Assembly: GCA_002999035.1 (NCBI GenBank)
Contig: CP027241.1
Span: 1,119,001-1,183,000 of the forward strand
Reading direction: 5' to 3'
Length of the DNA stretch: 64,000 nt
Source: Lachnospiraceae bacterium oral taxon 500
GTDB taxonomy: Bacteria; Bacillota; Clostridia; Lachnospirales; Vallitaleaceae
Positions 16,616-25,483 of the stretch are shown piece after piece (position 1 is the stretch's first letter; each line of letters begins with the position of its first letter). A program made the position numbers and the translations under genes. The notes beneath the pieces are model-generated. The model was not told the origin of the DNA and did not search any database. It worked only from the letters and a program-made list of their open reading frames with translations.

Positions 16616-17754
16616 CGAGGCAAACCAAATATGTAATTCTTTTCTTTATGTTTGTGACATTTTTCACGGTATTTGAGATGAATGTGGTCTTGCCGCTGGC
16701 CCCCTCGATTGCCAAGCGATATGGGATTGCTTTGGCGGATATTTCGCTTTTAAACTTGGGCTATTCCCTGATGGGGCTTTTGGCTCCGGTTTTCGGATAT
16801 TATTCAGACAGATACAATATTAAATGGGTTTTATTACTGAACTTATTCATTTTTTGCGCGGGCTGCGCAGTGATGGTTTGGGGAACAGGGATTTTTGTTT
16901 TTGTGGCGGCCCGGTCCCTGATCGGTTTAAGCTATTATTCGATTGTCGGATTGACGGCGGCCTATACCGCCGGCGCTGTCAGTCCGGATAAAATCGGCTA
17001 TGTTGGCGGGTTCTATAAGTTGGCATTTGGTATTGGCATTGTAACCTCGCCGATGCTGGGAGCATGGATCACAGAGTATTTTGATTTTACTGTGATTTAT
17101 GTTCTGCTCTTGGGCGCAGGGCTTTTGGGGGCGGCAGGGGTGCTGTTTTTGCCGCCGACGGAAGAAAAAGAAGAGAAGATCACCTGGCCGGAAGCAAAAA
17201 GCCTGCTGAAAGAACGAAAAGTAAAGGTTTATATGCTGATTACCTTTGCTTTGTCCGTTCCGGCGGTCTTCTTTTATAACTATTATTCGGTGCATCTGGA
17301 AATGCTGTCCTTTTCGCAGGCCGAGATTGGCAGGATGTATACCTTTGTTTCGGCGGGGAGTGTAGCAGCAGCGTTTTTGATCATCTTGTGCGGGGAAAAA
17401 ATCGGCAAGCTGCGGCTGGCGATTTGGGGTTTGGTCTTGTGTACGCTGACAGCGATGCCGCTGGCTTTCGGCAGTAAGTTGATTTTAATCATTACTTCGT
17501 TTTTCTTTGGCATTGGCTATGATACTATTTGGGGGCTGCATTTTCCGCTGAGCTCTTTGATTTACAAAAAAGGAAACAGCACTTTCTTAACAATTTTGAG
17601 TTTATCCATGGCGTTTACCAATGTGGTTGCTAACTTGACAGCTCCTCTCGTTTATCATGCCGGCGGCTTTTTATGGAATATGATTCTTTGTTTTGCGGCG
17701 CTGCTTTTGACCACCCTTTTGTATGTCAAGGAAAATCACCAGGATTTACGTTAA
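16612..17754 (+). CDS. MFS transporter, last gene of nucleoside operon 1
   Basis: A 380-residue major facilitator protein with about twelve helices and motif-A-like YYSDRYNIKW between helices 2 and 3. The start codon overlaps the stop of the ATPase gene (ATGA), so it is translationally coupled to the ECF genes. I infer export of the unused nucleobase or import of a related compound; MFS sequence alone does not tell. A strong terminator follows at 17899. Confidence 0.82.
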   Translation: MTRQTKYVILFFMFVTFFTVFEMNVVLPLAPSIAKRYGIALADISLLNLGYSLMGLLAPVFGYYSDRYNIKWVLLLNLFIFCAGCAVMVWGTGIFVFVAARSLIGLSYYSIVGLTAAYTAGAVSPDKIGYVGGFYKLAFGIGIVTSPMLGAWITEYFDFTVIYVLLLGAGLLGAAGVLFLPPTEEKEEKITWPEAKSLLKERKVKVYMLITFALSVPAVFFYNYYSVHLEMLSFSQAEIGRMYTFVSAGSVAAAFLIILCGEKIGKLRLAIWGLVLCTLTAMPLAFGSKLILIITSFFFGIGYDTIWGLHFPLSSLIYKKGNSTFLTILSLSMAFTNVVANLTAPLVYHAGGFLWNMILCFAALLLTTLLYVKENHQDLR

Positions 17755-17898
17755 GTTATTTCGCTTATTTTCCAGCTTTCCTTGCCGGCTGTTTACCGGT
17801 TTTCTTAATCGCGGAGTTGACTCGGTGCAAGGATGTTCGCTTTATGAATTTTCGGGTTCAAAATCTGACTTTATTTTTTGGTCAGGTTGAAACTAAGG

Positions 17899-17943
17899 AC
17901 GCACTCGCAATCGTTGACATTTTGACGAATTGCGAGTGCGTTT
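17899..17943 (+). terminator. Rho-independent terminator of nucleoside operon 1
   Basis: ACGCACTCGCAAT (17899-17911) pairs perfectly with ATTGCGAGTGCGT (17929-17941), followed by TTGTGCTTT. The 140 bases between the MFS stop and this hairpin show nothing else recognisable. Confidence 0.75.
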
Positions 17944-17952
17944 GTGCTTTAA

Positions 17953-18082
17953 CGTCATTTTGCATAAAAATAGTTAGAAAATAATCAAAAAATAACCAAA
18001 AACACAAAAGGATATTGACAAGAACCAAGGGAAGCGTTAATATAAAAGCGATAAAGAAAAAGTTATAGGAAAACATTTTCCT
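17953..18082 (+). promoter_or_regulatory. 130-bp promoter block, copy 2 (nucleoside operon 2)
   Basis: TTGACA (18015-18020), 17 bases, TAATAT (18038-18043), then palindrome AGGAAAACATTTTCCT (18067-18082), all at the same offsets as copy 1 at 11101-11230. The shared upstream part begins CGTCATTTTGCATAAAAATA. The BMP lipoprotein gene starts 25 bases later, with SD AAAGGGGAAG. Confidence 0.8.
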
Positions 18083-18106
18083 AAGCAAAAAAGAAAGGGG
18101 AAGCAA

Positions 18107-19216
18107 ATGAAGAAAGTATTAAGTTTGTTGATGGCATGTCTGCTCTGTTTCAGTTTGGCGGCATGCGGCAGTGCGGACAGTGGGAAGAAGGACAGCGGAA
18201 AGCCGGACAGTGGCCAGACGGATAGTGGAAAGAAAGAAGAAACCACCAAAACCGAGGAAGGCAAGAAAATCAGAGTATGTATTGTTTATACCGGAAATCT
18301 GGGCGACAAATCGTATAACGATTCCTGTAACGCCGGAGCGGAAAGAGCAAAAGCAGATTTTGGCATTGAGCTGAAATCCTTGGAAGGAACAACGGCCCAG
18401 GAATGGGAAGCAAACCTGGTAGCGGCCTGCGAGGAAGGCTATGATTTAGTTATCGGTGCTTCGTCCAATATTGCCGACTATATTACCGAGCATGCCGAGA
18501 ACTACCCGAATGTTAAGTTCGCAGTGATTGATACGACCGTTGATCTGCCGACGGTTGAGTCCATCAGTTTTGCTCAAAACGAAGGTTCGTTCTTAGCCGG
18601 CGCGGCGGCAGCAATGTTTACTCAAAAAACGGATATTGAGGGTGTCAATTCAGAAAAAATTATCGGCTGGGTCGGCGGTATGGACATTCCGGTGCTGCAT
18701 GACTTTTACATCGGCTATGAGCAGGGTGCCAAATATATTGATCCGGACATTAAGATTTTGCAGGCGTTTGCCGGCAGCTGGATTGATCCGTTAAAGGGCA
18801 AGGAACTGACACTGGCACAGTATGAGCAAGGCGCAGACATCGTTATGAACGTTGCTTCCGGTACCGGTTCGGGTATTTTGGAAGCGGCCAAAGAAGCGAA
18901 ACGCTATGCCATCGGCGTAGACTTAAATCAGGATAATGACCAGCCCGGCCATGTTTTGACCTCAATGGTAAAAAGAGTCGACAACGCCTGCTATCTGGTT
19001 ATTGAATCAGTGGTTAAGGGAACCTTTGAAGGCGGCAGCACCCAATATCTCAGCCTGAAAGAGGGCGGCGTCAGCTTAACCGATTTTTCGGTAATCAAAG
19101 CAGCCCTGGGCGATAAGTTCCCGCAGGACATCGTTGATAAGTGTAAAGAATTGGAACAAAAGATCATTTCCGGAGAAATTAAAGTTCAAAATTACGAAGG
19201 CTTTGGCCCGAAATAA
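18107..19216 (+). CDS. BMP-family nucleoside-binding lipoprotein
   Basis: A 369-residue exported lipoprotein. The signal peptide ends in the lipobox LAAC (about 17-20), followed by a low-complexity linker of DSGK-type repeats (about 23-45), then a Basic Membrane Protein/PnrA-like periplasmic-binding fold beginning KIRVCIVYTG. BMP proteins of Gram-positive bacteria (for example BmpA of the Lactococcus NupABC system) bind nucleosides outside the cell. It heads an operon with matching ATPase and permeases. A hairpin terminator after the gene would keep its mRNA level above that of the membrane components. Confidence 0.9.
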   Translation: MKKVLSLLMACLLCFSLAACGSADSGKKDSGKPDSGQTDSGKKEETTKTEEGKKIRVCIVYTGNLGDKSYNDSCNAGAERAKADFGIELKSLEGTTAQEWEANLVAACEEGYDLVIGASSNIADYITEHAENYPNVKFAVIDTTVDLPTVESISFAQNEGSFLAGAAAAMFTQKTDIEGVNSEKIIGWVGGMDIPVLHDFYIGYEQGAKYIDPDIKILQAFAGSWIDPLKGKELTLAQYEQGADIVMNVASGTGSGILEAAKEAKRYAIGVDLNQDNDQPGHVLTSMVKRVDNACYLVIESVVKGTFEGGSTQYLSLKEGGVSLTDFSVIKAALGDKFPQDIVDKCKELEQKIISGEIKVQNYEGFGPK

Positions 19217-19226
19217 AGCGTAAAAA

Positions 19227-19291
19227 AAGCTGCCGCACGGGGGTGGTACCGACCAGTCGGTAAAGTCATCCTGCGCGGCAGCTTATTTTTT
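19227..19291 (+). terminator. Partial terminator between binding protein and ABC genes
   Basis: AAGCTGCCGC (19227-19236) pairs with GCGGCAGCTT (19275-19284), enclosing a second stem ACCGAC/GTCGGT, followed by ATTTTTTGG. Probably an attenuating terminator that sets the ratio of binding protein to transporter. Confidence 0.7.
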
Positions 19292-19314
19292 GGAACAAAA
19301 GAGAAAAGGTTACA

Positions 19315-19398
19315 GTTCAGGCAAGCTCCCGATAATCTGCCGATATTTCGGTGAATTATGAGTATGGGCGGTAAGCATAAATATCCGTGTGTCTGAAC
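19315..19398 (+). repeat. Dispersed inverted-repeat element, family 2
   Basis: Left end GTTCAGGCAAGC (19315-19326) and right end GTCTGAAC (about 19391-19398) match the ends of family-2 copies at 26238-26311 and 47939-48220. The interior differs. It lies between the binding-protein terminator and the ATPase gene. Confidence 0.55.
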
Positions 19399-19421
19399 CC
19401 GACCGGCAAATGAGGGAAAAG

Positions 19422-20966
19422 ATGAGCGAATACATTGTAGAAATGAATAATATTGTAAAATCGTTCGGTGAGGTGCGGGCGGTGCGGCATGGCGAGTTTA
19501 CTCTGGAAAAGGGCGAAATTCACTCTCTGATCGGAGAAAACGGAGCCGGCAAGTCAACGATGATGAAGCTGCTGTACGGGATGTATCCGATTGATGACGG
19601 AGAAATTATCGTCCGCGGCAAAATGATGCCGAAGCTGGAGCCAAGACTGGCGATTCAGCTGGGTATCGGTATGGTGCATCAGGAGTTTGTACTGGTTAAC
19701 GATCTAACGGTTTTGGAAAATATTATTTTAGGCTTTGAGCCGAAAAAAGGTTTTACCATCGACTTTGACCGGGCCAGAAAAGACGTGAAGCGTTATATTG
19801 AGCAGTATAATATGGAGATTCAGCTGGATAAAAAGGTGGGTCAGATTTCCGTCGGCGAAGCGCAGCGGGTAGAGATTATCAAGACACTGATGCGGGGAGC
19901 GGAGGTCATTATTTTAGACGAGCCGACGGCGGTGCTGACGCCGCAGGAAACCAGAAAGCTGTTTGAAATCCTCCAGAATTTAAAGGAAGAAAAAAAATCA
20001 ATTGTATTTATTTCGCATAAATTAAATGAAGTCATGGAAATCTCCGACCGGATCAGCGTCATGCGTCAGGGCAATTATATTCGGACCGTGCCGAAGGCAG
20101 AAACCAATCCGCTGGCGCTGACTAAGGATATGATTGGCCGCGAAGTTTTCCTCAATATTGAAAAGGATTATGACCGGCCCGGCGAAAAGATTTTGGAAGT
20201 CAAAGATGTCTGGGTGCCGAGCCAAAAGGAATCCTCTAAAATCAGAGGATTGTCCTTGTCCGTAAAGGAAGGGGAAATTGTCGGCATTGCCGGTATTGAC
20301 GGCAACGGTCAATCGGAACTGATTGAAGCGATTACGGGCTTACGCCGGACGGAAAAAGGGCAGGTGCTGTTAAACGGCCGGGACGTGACGAATAAAAGTC
20401 CCAAAGAAGTGCGGCAGGCAGGTTTGGCGCATATTCCCGAGGACCGCAATGTTCGCGGGCTGAACCGGGAGATGAGCATAGAGGATAATCTGGTGGCGGT
20501 GGAAATCGATCAGCCCCGTTTTTCCAAAGGCCTTTTAAGAAATGAGCAGGCCCAGGCTGAACACGCCGGGCAGCTGGTCGGGCAGTTTGACATTCGGCCG
20601 GCCGACTATAAACTGGCGGCCTCGTCATTATCGGGCGGCAATGCCCAAAAAGTAGTCGTTGCCCGGGAAGTATCAATGAAGAAAAAACTGCTGGTTGCCT
20701 CCCAGCCGACGCGGGGGATTGACGTCGGAGCCATTGAGATTATCCGCTCCGCTTTGGAAAAAGCCAAAAAAGAAGGGGCGGGAGTGCTTCTGGTATCGGC
20801 CGAACTGGAAGAAATTATTTCTTTGTCGGATCGGATTTTAGTGATGCATGAAGGCCGGATTACCGGCGAAATGCCGGCGCAGGAAGCCAATGAAAATAAC
20901 TTGGGCCTGTTGATGATGGGAGCAAAAGTGCAGGAAGGAGAGCAAAGTCATGAATCAATCCGTTAG
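19422..20966 (+). CDS. Nucleoside ABC transporter ATP-binding protein (NupA-like, two NBDs)
   Basis: A 514-residue double ABC ATPase of the sugar/nucleoside type. The first half has Walker A GENGAGKST and signature ISVGEAQR; the second has the degenerate Walker A GIDGNGQSE and a normal LSGGNAQK, the usual pattern of RbsA/NupA-like proteins. The frame is open to a GTG at 19389, but that lies inside the repeat element; ATG at 19422 with GAGGGAAAA before it is preferred. It ends 17 bases inside the next permease gene. It powers uptake of the ligand bound by the BMP lipoprotein. Confidence 0.9.
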   Translation: MSEYIVEMNNIVKSFGEVRAVRHGEFTLEKGEIHSLIGENGAGKSTMMKLLYGMYPIDDGEIIVRGKMMPKLEPRLAIQLGIGMVHQEFVLVNDLTVLENIILGFEPKKGFTIDFDRARKDVKRYIEQYNMEIQLDKKVGQISVGEAQRVEIIKTLMRGAEVIILDEPTAVLTPQETRKLFEILQNLKEEKKSIVFISHKLNEVMEISDRISVMRQGNYIRTVPKAETNPLALTKDMIGREVFLNIEKDYDRPGEKILEVKDVWVPSQKESSKIRGLSLSVKEGEIVGIAGIDGNGQSELIEAITGLRRTEKGQVLLNGRDVTNKSPKEVRQAGLAHIPEDRNVRGLNREMSIEDNLVAVEIDQPRFSKGLLRNEQAQAEHAGQLVGQFDIRPADYKLAASSLSGGNAQKVVVAREVSMKKKLLVASQPTRGIDVGAIEIIRSALEKAKKEGAGVLLVSAELEEIISLSDRILVMHEGRITGEMPAQEANENNLGLLMMGAKVQEGEQSHESIR

Positions 20967-22056
20967 GGCAGTTGTAAAAATAGGCTTGACTCTTTGCCTG
21001 GTGCTGGCCATCGGCGCGGTCTTTATTTTGGCGATCGGGGAAAATCCGGTCAGCGCTTATCGGGCGGTGTTAAAAGGTGCATTCGGTACCCGGCTGGGTC
21101 TGGGCAATACGATTGCCGGCTTTACACCTTTGCTTTTGACTTCCACGGCTTTTGCGGTGGCAGCCAAAGCCGGTGCCTTTAACGTCGGTGTCGAAGGCGA
21201 GGTTTGTCTGGGCGGGATTGCAGCCGCTTATATCGGCATTAACTGGGGCTTTTTACCGAAGCCGTTACTGCTCTTGGCCTGTTTTTTGGGCGCGATGGTG
21301 GTGGCCGGATTGTGGGCCTGCATCCCGGCTTTTTTAAGAGCATATTATGATGTTTCGGAGGTCTGCGTCACGATTTTGATGAATACGGTTGCCCTTTATA
21401 TCGCCTCTTATCTGGTCAGCGGGCCGATGAGCGCCGGAACGGCCAATCCGCAGTCGCATCCCGTGCTGGTAACGATACCCAAGATTATGAAGCCGTCGTC
21501 GGCTAATGCCGGTATTTTTTTGGCGGCGGTCGTGGTCGGGCTGGTGGTGTTTATGCTGTATAAAACCAAGTGGGGCTACAAAATCCGAACGGTCGGCACC
21601 AATCCCTATCATGCCGATTATGTCGGGATTTCTTCAAAAAGAGTATTTATCCAGGCCATGATTTTATCCGGGATGCTGGGCGGAATGGCCGGCTGCATTG
21701 AGGTGCTGGGTGTGCATGGTTATTATTTGGATAACTTTGCCCGGGACTTGGGTACCAACGGCATGCTGGCGGCGTTAATTGTTAAATCCAATCTGATTTT
21801 CACGCCCTTTATGGCATTCTTTTTGGGAGCGCTTAAATCAGGAGCAATGGCCATGCAGCAGTCAACCGGCGTACCGAAATCAATTGTGGATACGATTTCT
21901 GCCGTTTTTATCATTGTGGCAACAATGGAGCTGCTGTTCCAGTGGAAAGCAAGATCCTCATTTCTTTCTAAATTAAAAAAGACGCAGCCGCAGACAGGAG
22001 CGGAACAAACCGAAGGAGGGAGCGAAAATAATGGAAAATCTGGCGAAAATCTTTAA
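20950..22056 (+). CDS. Nucleoside ABC transporter permease (NupB-like)
   Basis: A 368-residue inner-membrane permease of the BPD_transp_2 type found with BMP-family systems, with eight to ten helices. The family motif around AFNVGVEGEVCLGG (near 77-90) is clear. It overlaps the ATPase gene by 17 bases, with SD AAGGAGAG inside that gene, and overlaps the next permease by 26 bases, so the three are translationally coupled. The C-terminus is a hydrophilic Gln/Glu-rich tail. Confidence 0.88.
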   Translation: MNQSVRAVVKIGLTLCLVLAIGAVFILAIGENPVSAYRAVLKGAFGTRLGLGNTIAGFTPLLLTSTAFAVAAKAGAFNVGVEGEVCLGGIAAAYIGINWGFLPKPLLLLACFLGAMVVAGLWACIPAFLRAYYDVSEVCVTILMNTVALYIASYLVSGPMSAGTANPQSHPVLVTIPKIMKPSSANAGIFLAAVVVGLVVFMLYKTKWGYKIRTVGTNPYHADYVGISSKRVFIQAMILSGMLGGMAGCIEVLGVHGYYLDNFARDLGTNGMLAALIVKSNLIFTPFMAFFLGALKSGAMAMQQSTGVPKSIVDTISAVFIIVATMELLFQWKARSSFLSKLKKTQPQTGAEQTEGGSENNGKSGENL

Positions 22057-22966
22057 TCTTTCTTTGATTTACGCAACCTTTCGGGCGTCAACGCCGATTA
22101 TTTACGCGGCGCTGTGCGCGGCTATCACGCAGCAGGCCAATATTTTAAATATCGGCACCGAAGGCATCATGCTGATAGGAGCGTTTACGGCCGTGGCGGT
22201 CAGCTTTTTTACCGGCAGCTGGATAGCCGGAGTTTTGGTGGCGATGTTGGCCGGCGGGCTGATTGCAATGATTATGGCGGTTGGACATATTCGCTATAAT
22301 TCCGAGATTTGTGCGATTGGCATGGGCATTAACCTGTTGGCTATTGCCGTGACCAAGTTTTTGATGCAGGTTATTTTTAAGACCAACGGAACCTTTTCCA
22401 ATCCGTCGATTGTACCGATTCCGCGGATTTCCGTACCGTTTTTAAAAAACATTCCAGTGATTGGCGAGATTTTAAATGATTGGAGTCTAACGGAATGGTT
22501 TGTCCTGGCATTCATTATCTTTCTTCAATTTTTATTTTATAAAACCGTTTGGGGACTGCGGCTGCGGGCAGTCGGCAAGCTCCCGATAGCGGCCCAGACG
22601 GCCGGCATTCATGTCAATGCCGTCAAATATCAGGCCATGTTTATTTCCGGAATTATCGGCGGCCTGGCCGGTGCACATTTATCGCTGGGTTACAGCCGGC
22701 AGTTTGTGGAAAATATGACAAGTAGCCGCGGTTTTATGGGCGTGGCAGCCATGTATTTCGGCGGCGGCGATCCGGTGCTGACGGCGGTGGGTTGTCTGCT
22801 GTTTGGCTTTGCTGATTCCATCGGCGCCCGCTTGCAGGCCTATGGTTTTCCGGCTCAGTTTGTCCTGATGATGCCGTATCTGGTTACGGTTTTAGTGCTG
22901 GCGGTGTCAATGTTTATTAAGATTAAAACTCATAAGAAAAAGGAGTCGTCGCTGATGACGAATTGA
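22031..22966 (+). CDS. Nucleoside ABC transporter permease (NupC-like)
   Basis: A 311-residue partner permease of the same family, with the motif NILNIGTEGIMLIGAF (near 37-52) equivalent to that of the preceding protein. SD GGAGGG lies just before the ATG inside the upstream gene. It should form the heterodimeric channel with the NupB-like subunit. It is followed by a family-1 repeat element and then the third nucleoside hydrolase. Confidence 0.88.
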   Translation: MENLAKIFNLSLIYATFRASTPIIYAALCAAITQQANILNIGTEGIMLIGAFTAVAVSFFTGSWIAGVLVAMLAGGLIAMIMAVGHIRYNSEICAIGMGINLLAIAVTKFLMQVIFKTNGTFSNPSIVPIPRISVPFLKNIPVIGEILNDWSLTEWFVLAFIIFLQFLFYKTVWGLRLRAVGKLPIAAQTAGIHVNAVKYQAMFISGIIGGLAGAHLSLGYSRQFVENMTSSRGFMGVAAMYFGGGDPVLTAVGCLLFGFADSIGARLQAYGFPAQFVLMMPYLVTVLVLAVSMFIKIKTHKKKESSLMTN

Positions 22967-22969
22967 TAA

Positions 22970-23122
22970 CTCAATTTTCCTCGGGCGGGCGTTCTTGCCC
23001 TGGTCGAAACGCTATGCGTTTCTGCCCGGGTGGGCGACCTACCCTGATCGAAAGCTTCGCTTTCTGCCCGGGCGGGCGACCTACCAAAAAAAGGTTGTGC
23101 TGACAAATGCGGGAAATTGGAT
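22970..23122 (-). repeat. Dispersed inverted-repeat element, family 1, copy B (reversed)
   Basis: Begins CTCAATTTTCC (22970-22980) and ends near GGAAATTGG (about 23112-23120). The right-hand AAAAAAAGGTTGTGCTGACAA is the reverse complement of the family-specific left end of copy A. The interior holds two hairpin units (for example CGAAAGCTTCGCTTTCTGCC). It sits inside operon 2 between the permease and hydrolase genes. Confidence 0.72.
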
Positions 23123-23147
23123 TCATAATTTCAAAAAGGAGAACAAA

Positions 23148-24080
23148 ATGGAAAAAACAAAGATTATATTGGACTGTGATCCCGGACATGACGATGCGGT
23201 GGCGATTATGCTGGCGGCCAAAAATCCGGCGATTGAACTGCTTGGTATTACGGTGGTAGCCGGCAATCAAACCTTGGACAATACCCAGCGCAATGCTTTA
23301 AACATAGTCCAGCATCTGGATTTGGACGTACCGGTTTATGCCGGCTGCGGTCAGCCGATGGTACGGCAGAAGGTGACGGCCGGGGATATTCATGGCAAAA
23401 CGGGCCTGGACGGTCCGGTTTTTGCAGCGCTGACCCGCGAACTGGAAAAGGAACATGCCGTTTCTTTTATCGTCAGAACACTGATGGACTCAGCCGGTGA
23501 TATTACTATGGTAACAACCGGACCGATGACGAATTTGGCTATGGCGATGCGGATGGAGCCGAGAATTATTGAAAAAATTCAAAAAATTGTGCTGATGGGC
23601 GGCGCTTATACCAATGGCAATGTCACACCGGCAGCCGAATTTAATATTTTTGCCGATGCCGATGCGGCTCATGTTTGTTTCAGTGCCGGCCGGCCGGTGG
23701 TAATGGTTGGCCTTGATGTCACCCGTAAGGCGCTGTGTTACCCGGCGATTGTCGAGCGCATGGGTAAAATCGGCAACAAGGCTTCGGGCTTATTTGTCGA
23801 TCTGATGGGACATTTTTGCCGGACGCAAAAGGAAATTTTCGGCTGGGAGGGCGGGCCGCTGCATGACCCGATTACAATTGCTTATTTGATTGACCCGACA
23901 GTCTTGACGCTGAAAGCAATGAATACCGAAATCGAGCACAGGAGCATTCAATCCTATGGCCGGACCAACTGTGACTACTTTGGCTATATGAAAAGAGAAG
24001 CCACGGCCGATATAGCGATTGATATTGATGTGGAAAAGTTTTGGGATATGGTTGAGGACGGTCTGCGTCTATACTCGTAG
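23148..24080 (+). CDS. Nucleoside hydrolase (IunH family)
   Basis: A 310-residue nucleoside hydrolase with Asp cluster LDCDPGHDDA (residues 7-16) and catalytic His239 in LHDPIT. The frame stays open 51 codons upstream, but those codons translate repeat element B; ATG at 23148 with AAAAGGAG 7 bases before it is the real start. It should split nucleosides imported by the ABC system into base and ribose, the latter for the ribokinase at 26338. Length and motifs are typical of fully active members, unlike the Asn variant at 11296. Confidence 0.9.
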   Translation: MEKTKIILDCDPGHDDAVAIMLAAKNPAIELLGITVVAGNQTLDNTQRNALNIVQHLDLDVPVYAGCGQPMVRQKVTAGDIHGKTGLDGPVFAALTRELEKEHAVSFIVRTLMDSAGDITMVTTGPMTNLAMAMRMEPRIIEKIQKIVLMGGAYTNGNVTPAAEFNIFADADAAHVCFSAGRPVVMVGLDVTRKALCYPAIVERMGKIGNKASGLFVDLMGHFCRTQKEIFGWEGGPLHDPITIAYLIDPTVLTLKAMNTEIEHRSIQSYGRTNCDYFGYMKREATADIAIDIDVEKFWDMVEDGLRLYS

Positions 24081-24100
24081 GGCGGGAAGGAGGACGTTAA

Positions 24101-25378
24101 GTGAAGGATTTAAAAGCAACATTGCAGGCGAATCAGGAAAAATATATCGAGGCCTTAAAACAGATTGTGGCGATTGATACGCATGATTTGGGGCATGGTA
24201 TTCTGGGAGGGCTGGAAAAGCCCGGTCAGGAGTTTATGCTGGATTTATTCGGCCGGATGGGAGCGGAGGTTTTGACCGATCCGATGACGGAAGAAAGCAT
24301 TCAGCGCTGTTACCGGCAATATCAGGAAGGAAACCTGGGGCATAATTATCAGGACCGGTTTAATGTCTATGCCACGTTTCGGGCAAAGCAGCCGGCGCCG
24401 ACCCTGATGTTTAACGGGCATATGGACGTGATGCCGGCCGATAACACCGAGGACTGGACCAATCCGCCATTTGCGCCGGTGATTCGGGACGGCAAAATGT
24501 ACGGCCGGGGAACGGCTGATATGAAGGGCGGCCTGATGGCGGCGGTGATGGCGGTTCAGCTACTGAAAGATGCCGGTTTAGAGGAGTTGCCGGTCAATGT
24601 CGCCATTACTTCGGTGTGTGATGAAGAAGGCGGCGGGAATGGCTCGATGCAAGCGATTATGAGCGGACAGCGGGCCGACGGTGTGGTAGTTTGCGAGGGA
24701 ACGAGCGATGAGCTGATTTTGGCGCATATGGGTTTTGTTTTCTTTCGAGTGCAGATTAAAGGCAAGGCCTGCCATTCCGGGGATAAGACCAAGGGCGTAA
24801 ATGCGATCGAAAAGGCGATCAAACTGATGGAAGCCTTGCGCGATAAGGAGCATGAGTGGCTTTTGCACTATAAACATCCGCTGCTGCCGCCGCCGAACTT
24901 AAACGTCGGCGTAATCAAGGGCGGCGATGCCGGTTCCACTGTGGCCGGAGAGTGCGAGTTTTCCACTTGTGTCCATTATATTCCCAATCAAATGTCGTAC
25001 CAGCAGGTGGTGGATGAGTTTACCGAAACAATTCAGCGCACGGCAAAAGCCGATCCCTGGCTGGAGCAAAATCTGCCGGAGATTACGATTTATCAGGCCG
25101 GCGGCGGGTTTGAAATGGAACGGGAACATCCCTTTGTTCATGCTTTTGAGCGGGGGTATCTGGCGGCCAGGGATAAGGCCGTAAAAATTGTCGGTTCGCC
25201 GGCCGGCTGCGATTCCAGACTGTGGAAGAATATTGCCGGTTGTCCGACCATTCAGTTTGGCCCCGGCAATTTGGCGCAATGCCACGGAATTGATGAATGG
25301 GTCAGCCTGGATGCATATTTGGAGAGCATTTTGATTTATGCGCATTTGATTTTGGAGTTCGGTAAACCGGAACATTAA
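24101..25378 (+). CDS. M20-family metallohydrolase (ArgE/DapE-like)
   Basis: A 425-residue cytosolic dizinc hydrolase of peptidase family M20. Metal-binding motifs are visible: NGHMDVMP (His about 107), RGTADMKGG (Asp about 137), DEEGGG, and a late GPGNLAQCHG. Members remove acyl or carbamoyl groups from amino acids or cleave small peptides. The GTG start at 24101 has SD GGAAGGAGG. It follows the third nucleoside hydrolase by 20 bases in operon 2. Relation to nucleosides is unclear; M20 also includes allantoate and N-carbamoyl-beta-alanine amidohydrolases of base degradation, but this sequence reads as the ArgE/DapE side. Confidence 0.83.
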   Translation: MKDLKATLQANQEKYIEALKQIVAIDTHDLGHGILGGLEKPGQEFMLDLFGRMGAEVLTDPMTEESIQRCYRQYQEGNLGHNYQDRFNVYATFRAKQPAPTLMFNGHMDVMPADNTEDWTNPPFAPVIRDGKMYGRGTADMKGGLMAAVMAVQLLKDAGLEELPVNVAITSVCDEEGGGNGSMQAIMSGQRADGVVVCEGTSDELILAHMGFVFFRVQIKGKACHSGDKTKGVNAIEKAIKLMEALRDKEHEWLLHYKHPLLPPPNLNVGVIKGGDAGSTVAGECEFSTCVHYIPNQMSYQQVVDEFTETIQRTAKADPWLEQNLPEITIYQAGGGFEMEREHPFVHAFERGYLAARDKAVKIVGSPAGCDSRLWKNIAGCPTIQFGPGNLAQCHGIDEWVSLDAYLESILIYAHLILEFGKPEH

Positions 25379-25483
25379 AGCAATAAGAATAAGGGAAAAA
25401 AGGCGAGAACCGCCGAAGCGGTGCGCTGCTTAAAACAATGAGAGAATAAAGTCCAACCAGCTGATATATCAGGAGGAGATAAG

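Noticed and set aside
19227-19291. GGGTGGTACCG inside the hairpin looked like the conserved T-box antiterminator sequence.
   Set aside because: It follows a stop codon directly, with no room for stem I or a specifier loop, and the neighbours are transport genes; the bases are explained by the nested stems of a terminator.
22995-23147. N-terminal extension of the nucleoside hydrolase at 23148.
   Set aside because: The added 51 codons translate the family-1 repeat; a good SD precedes the ATG at 23148.
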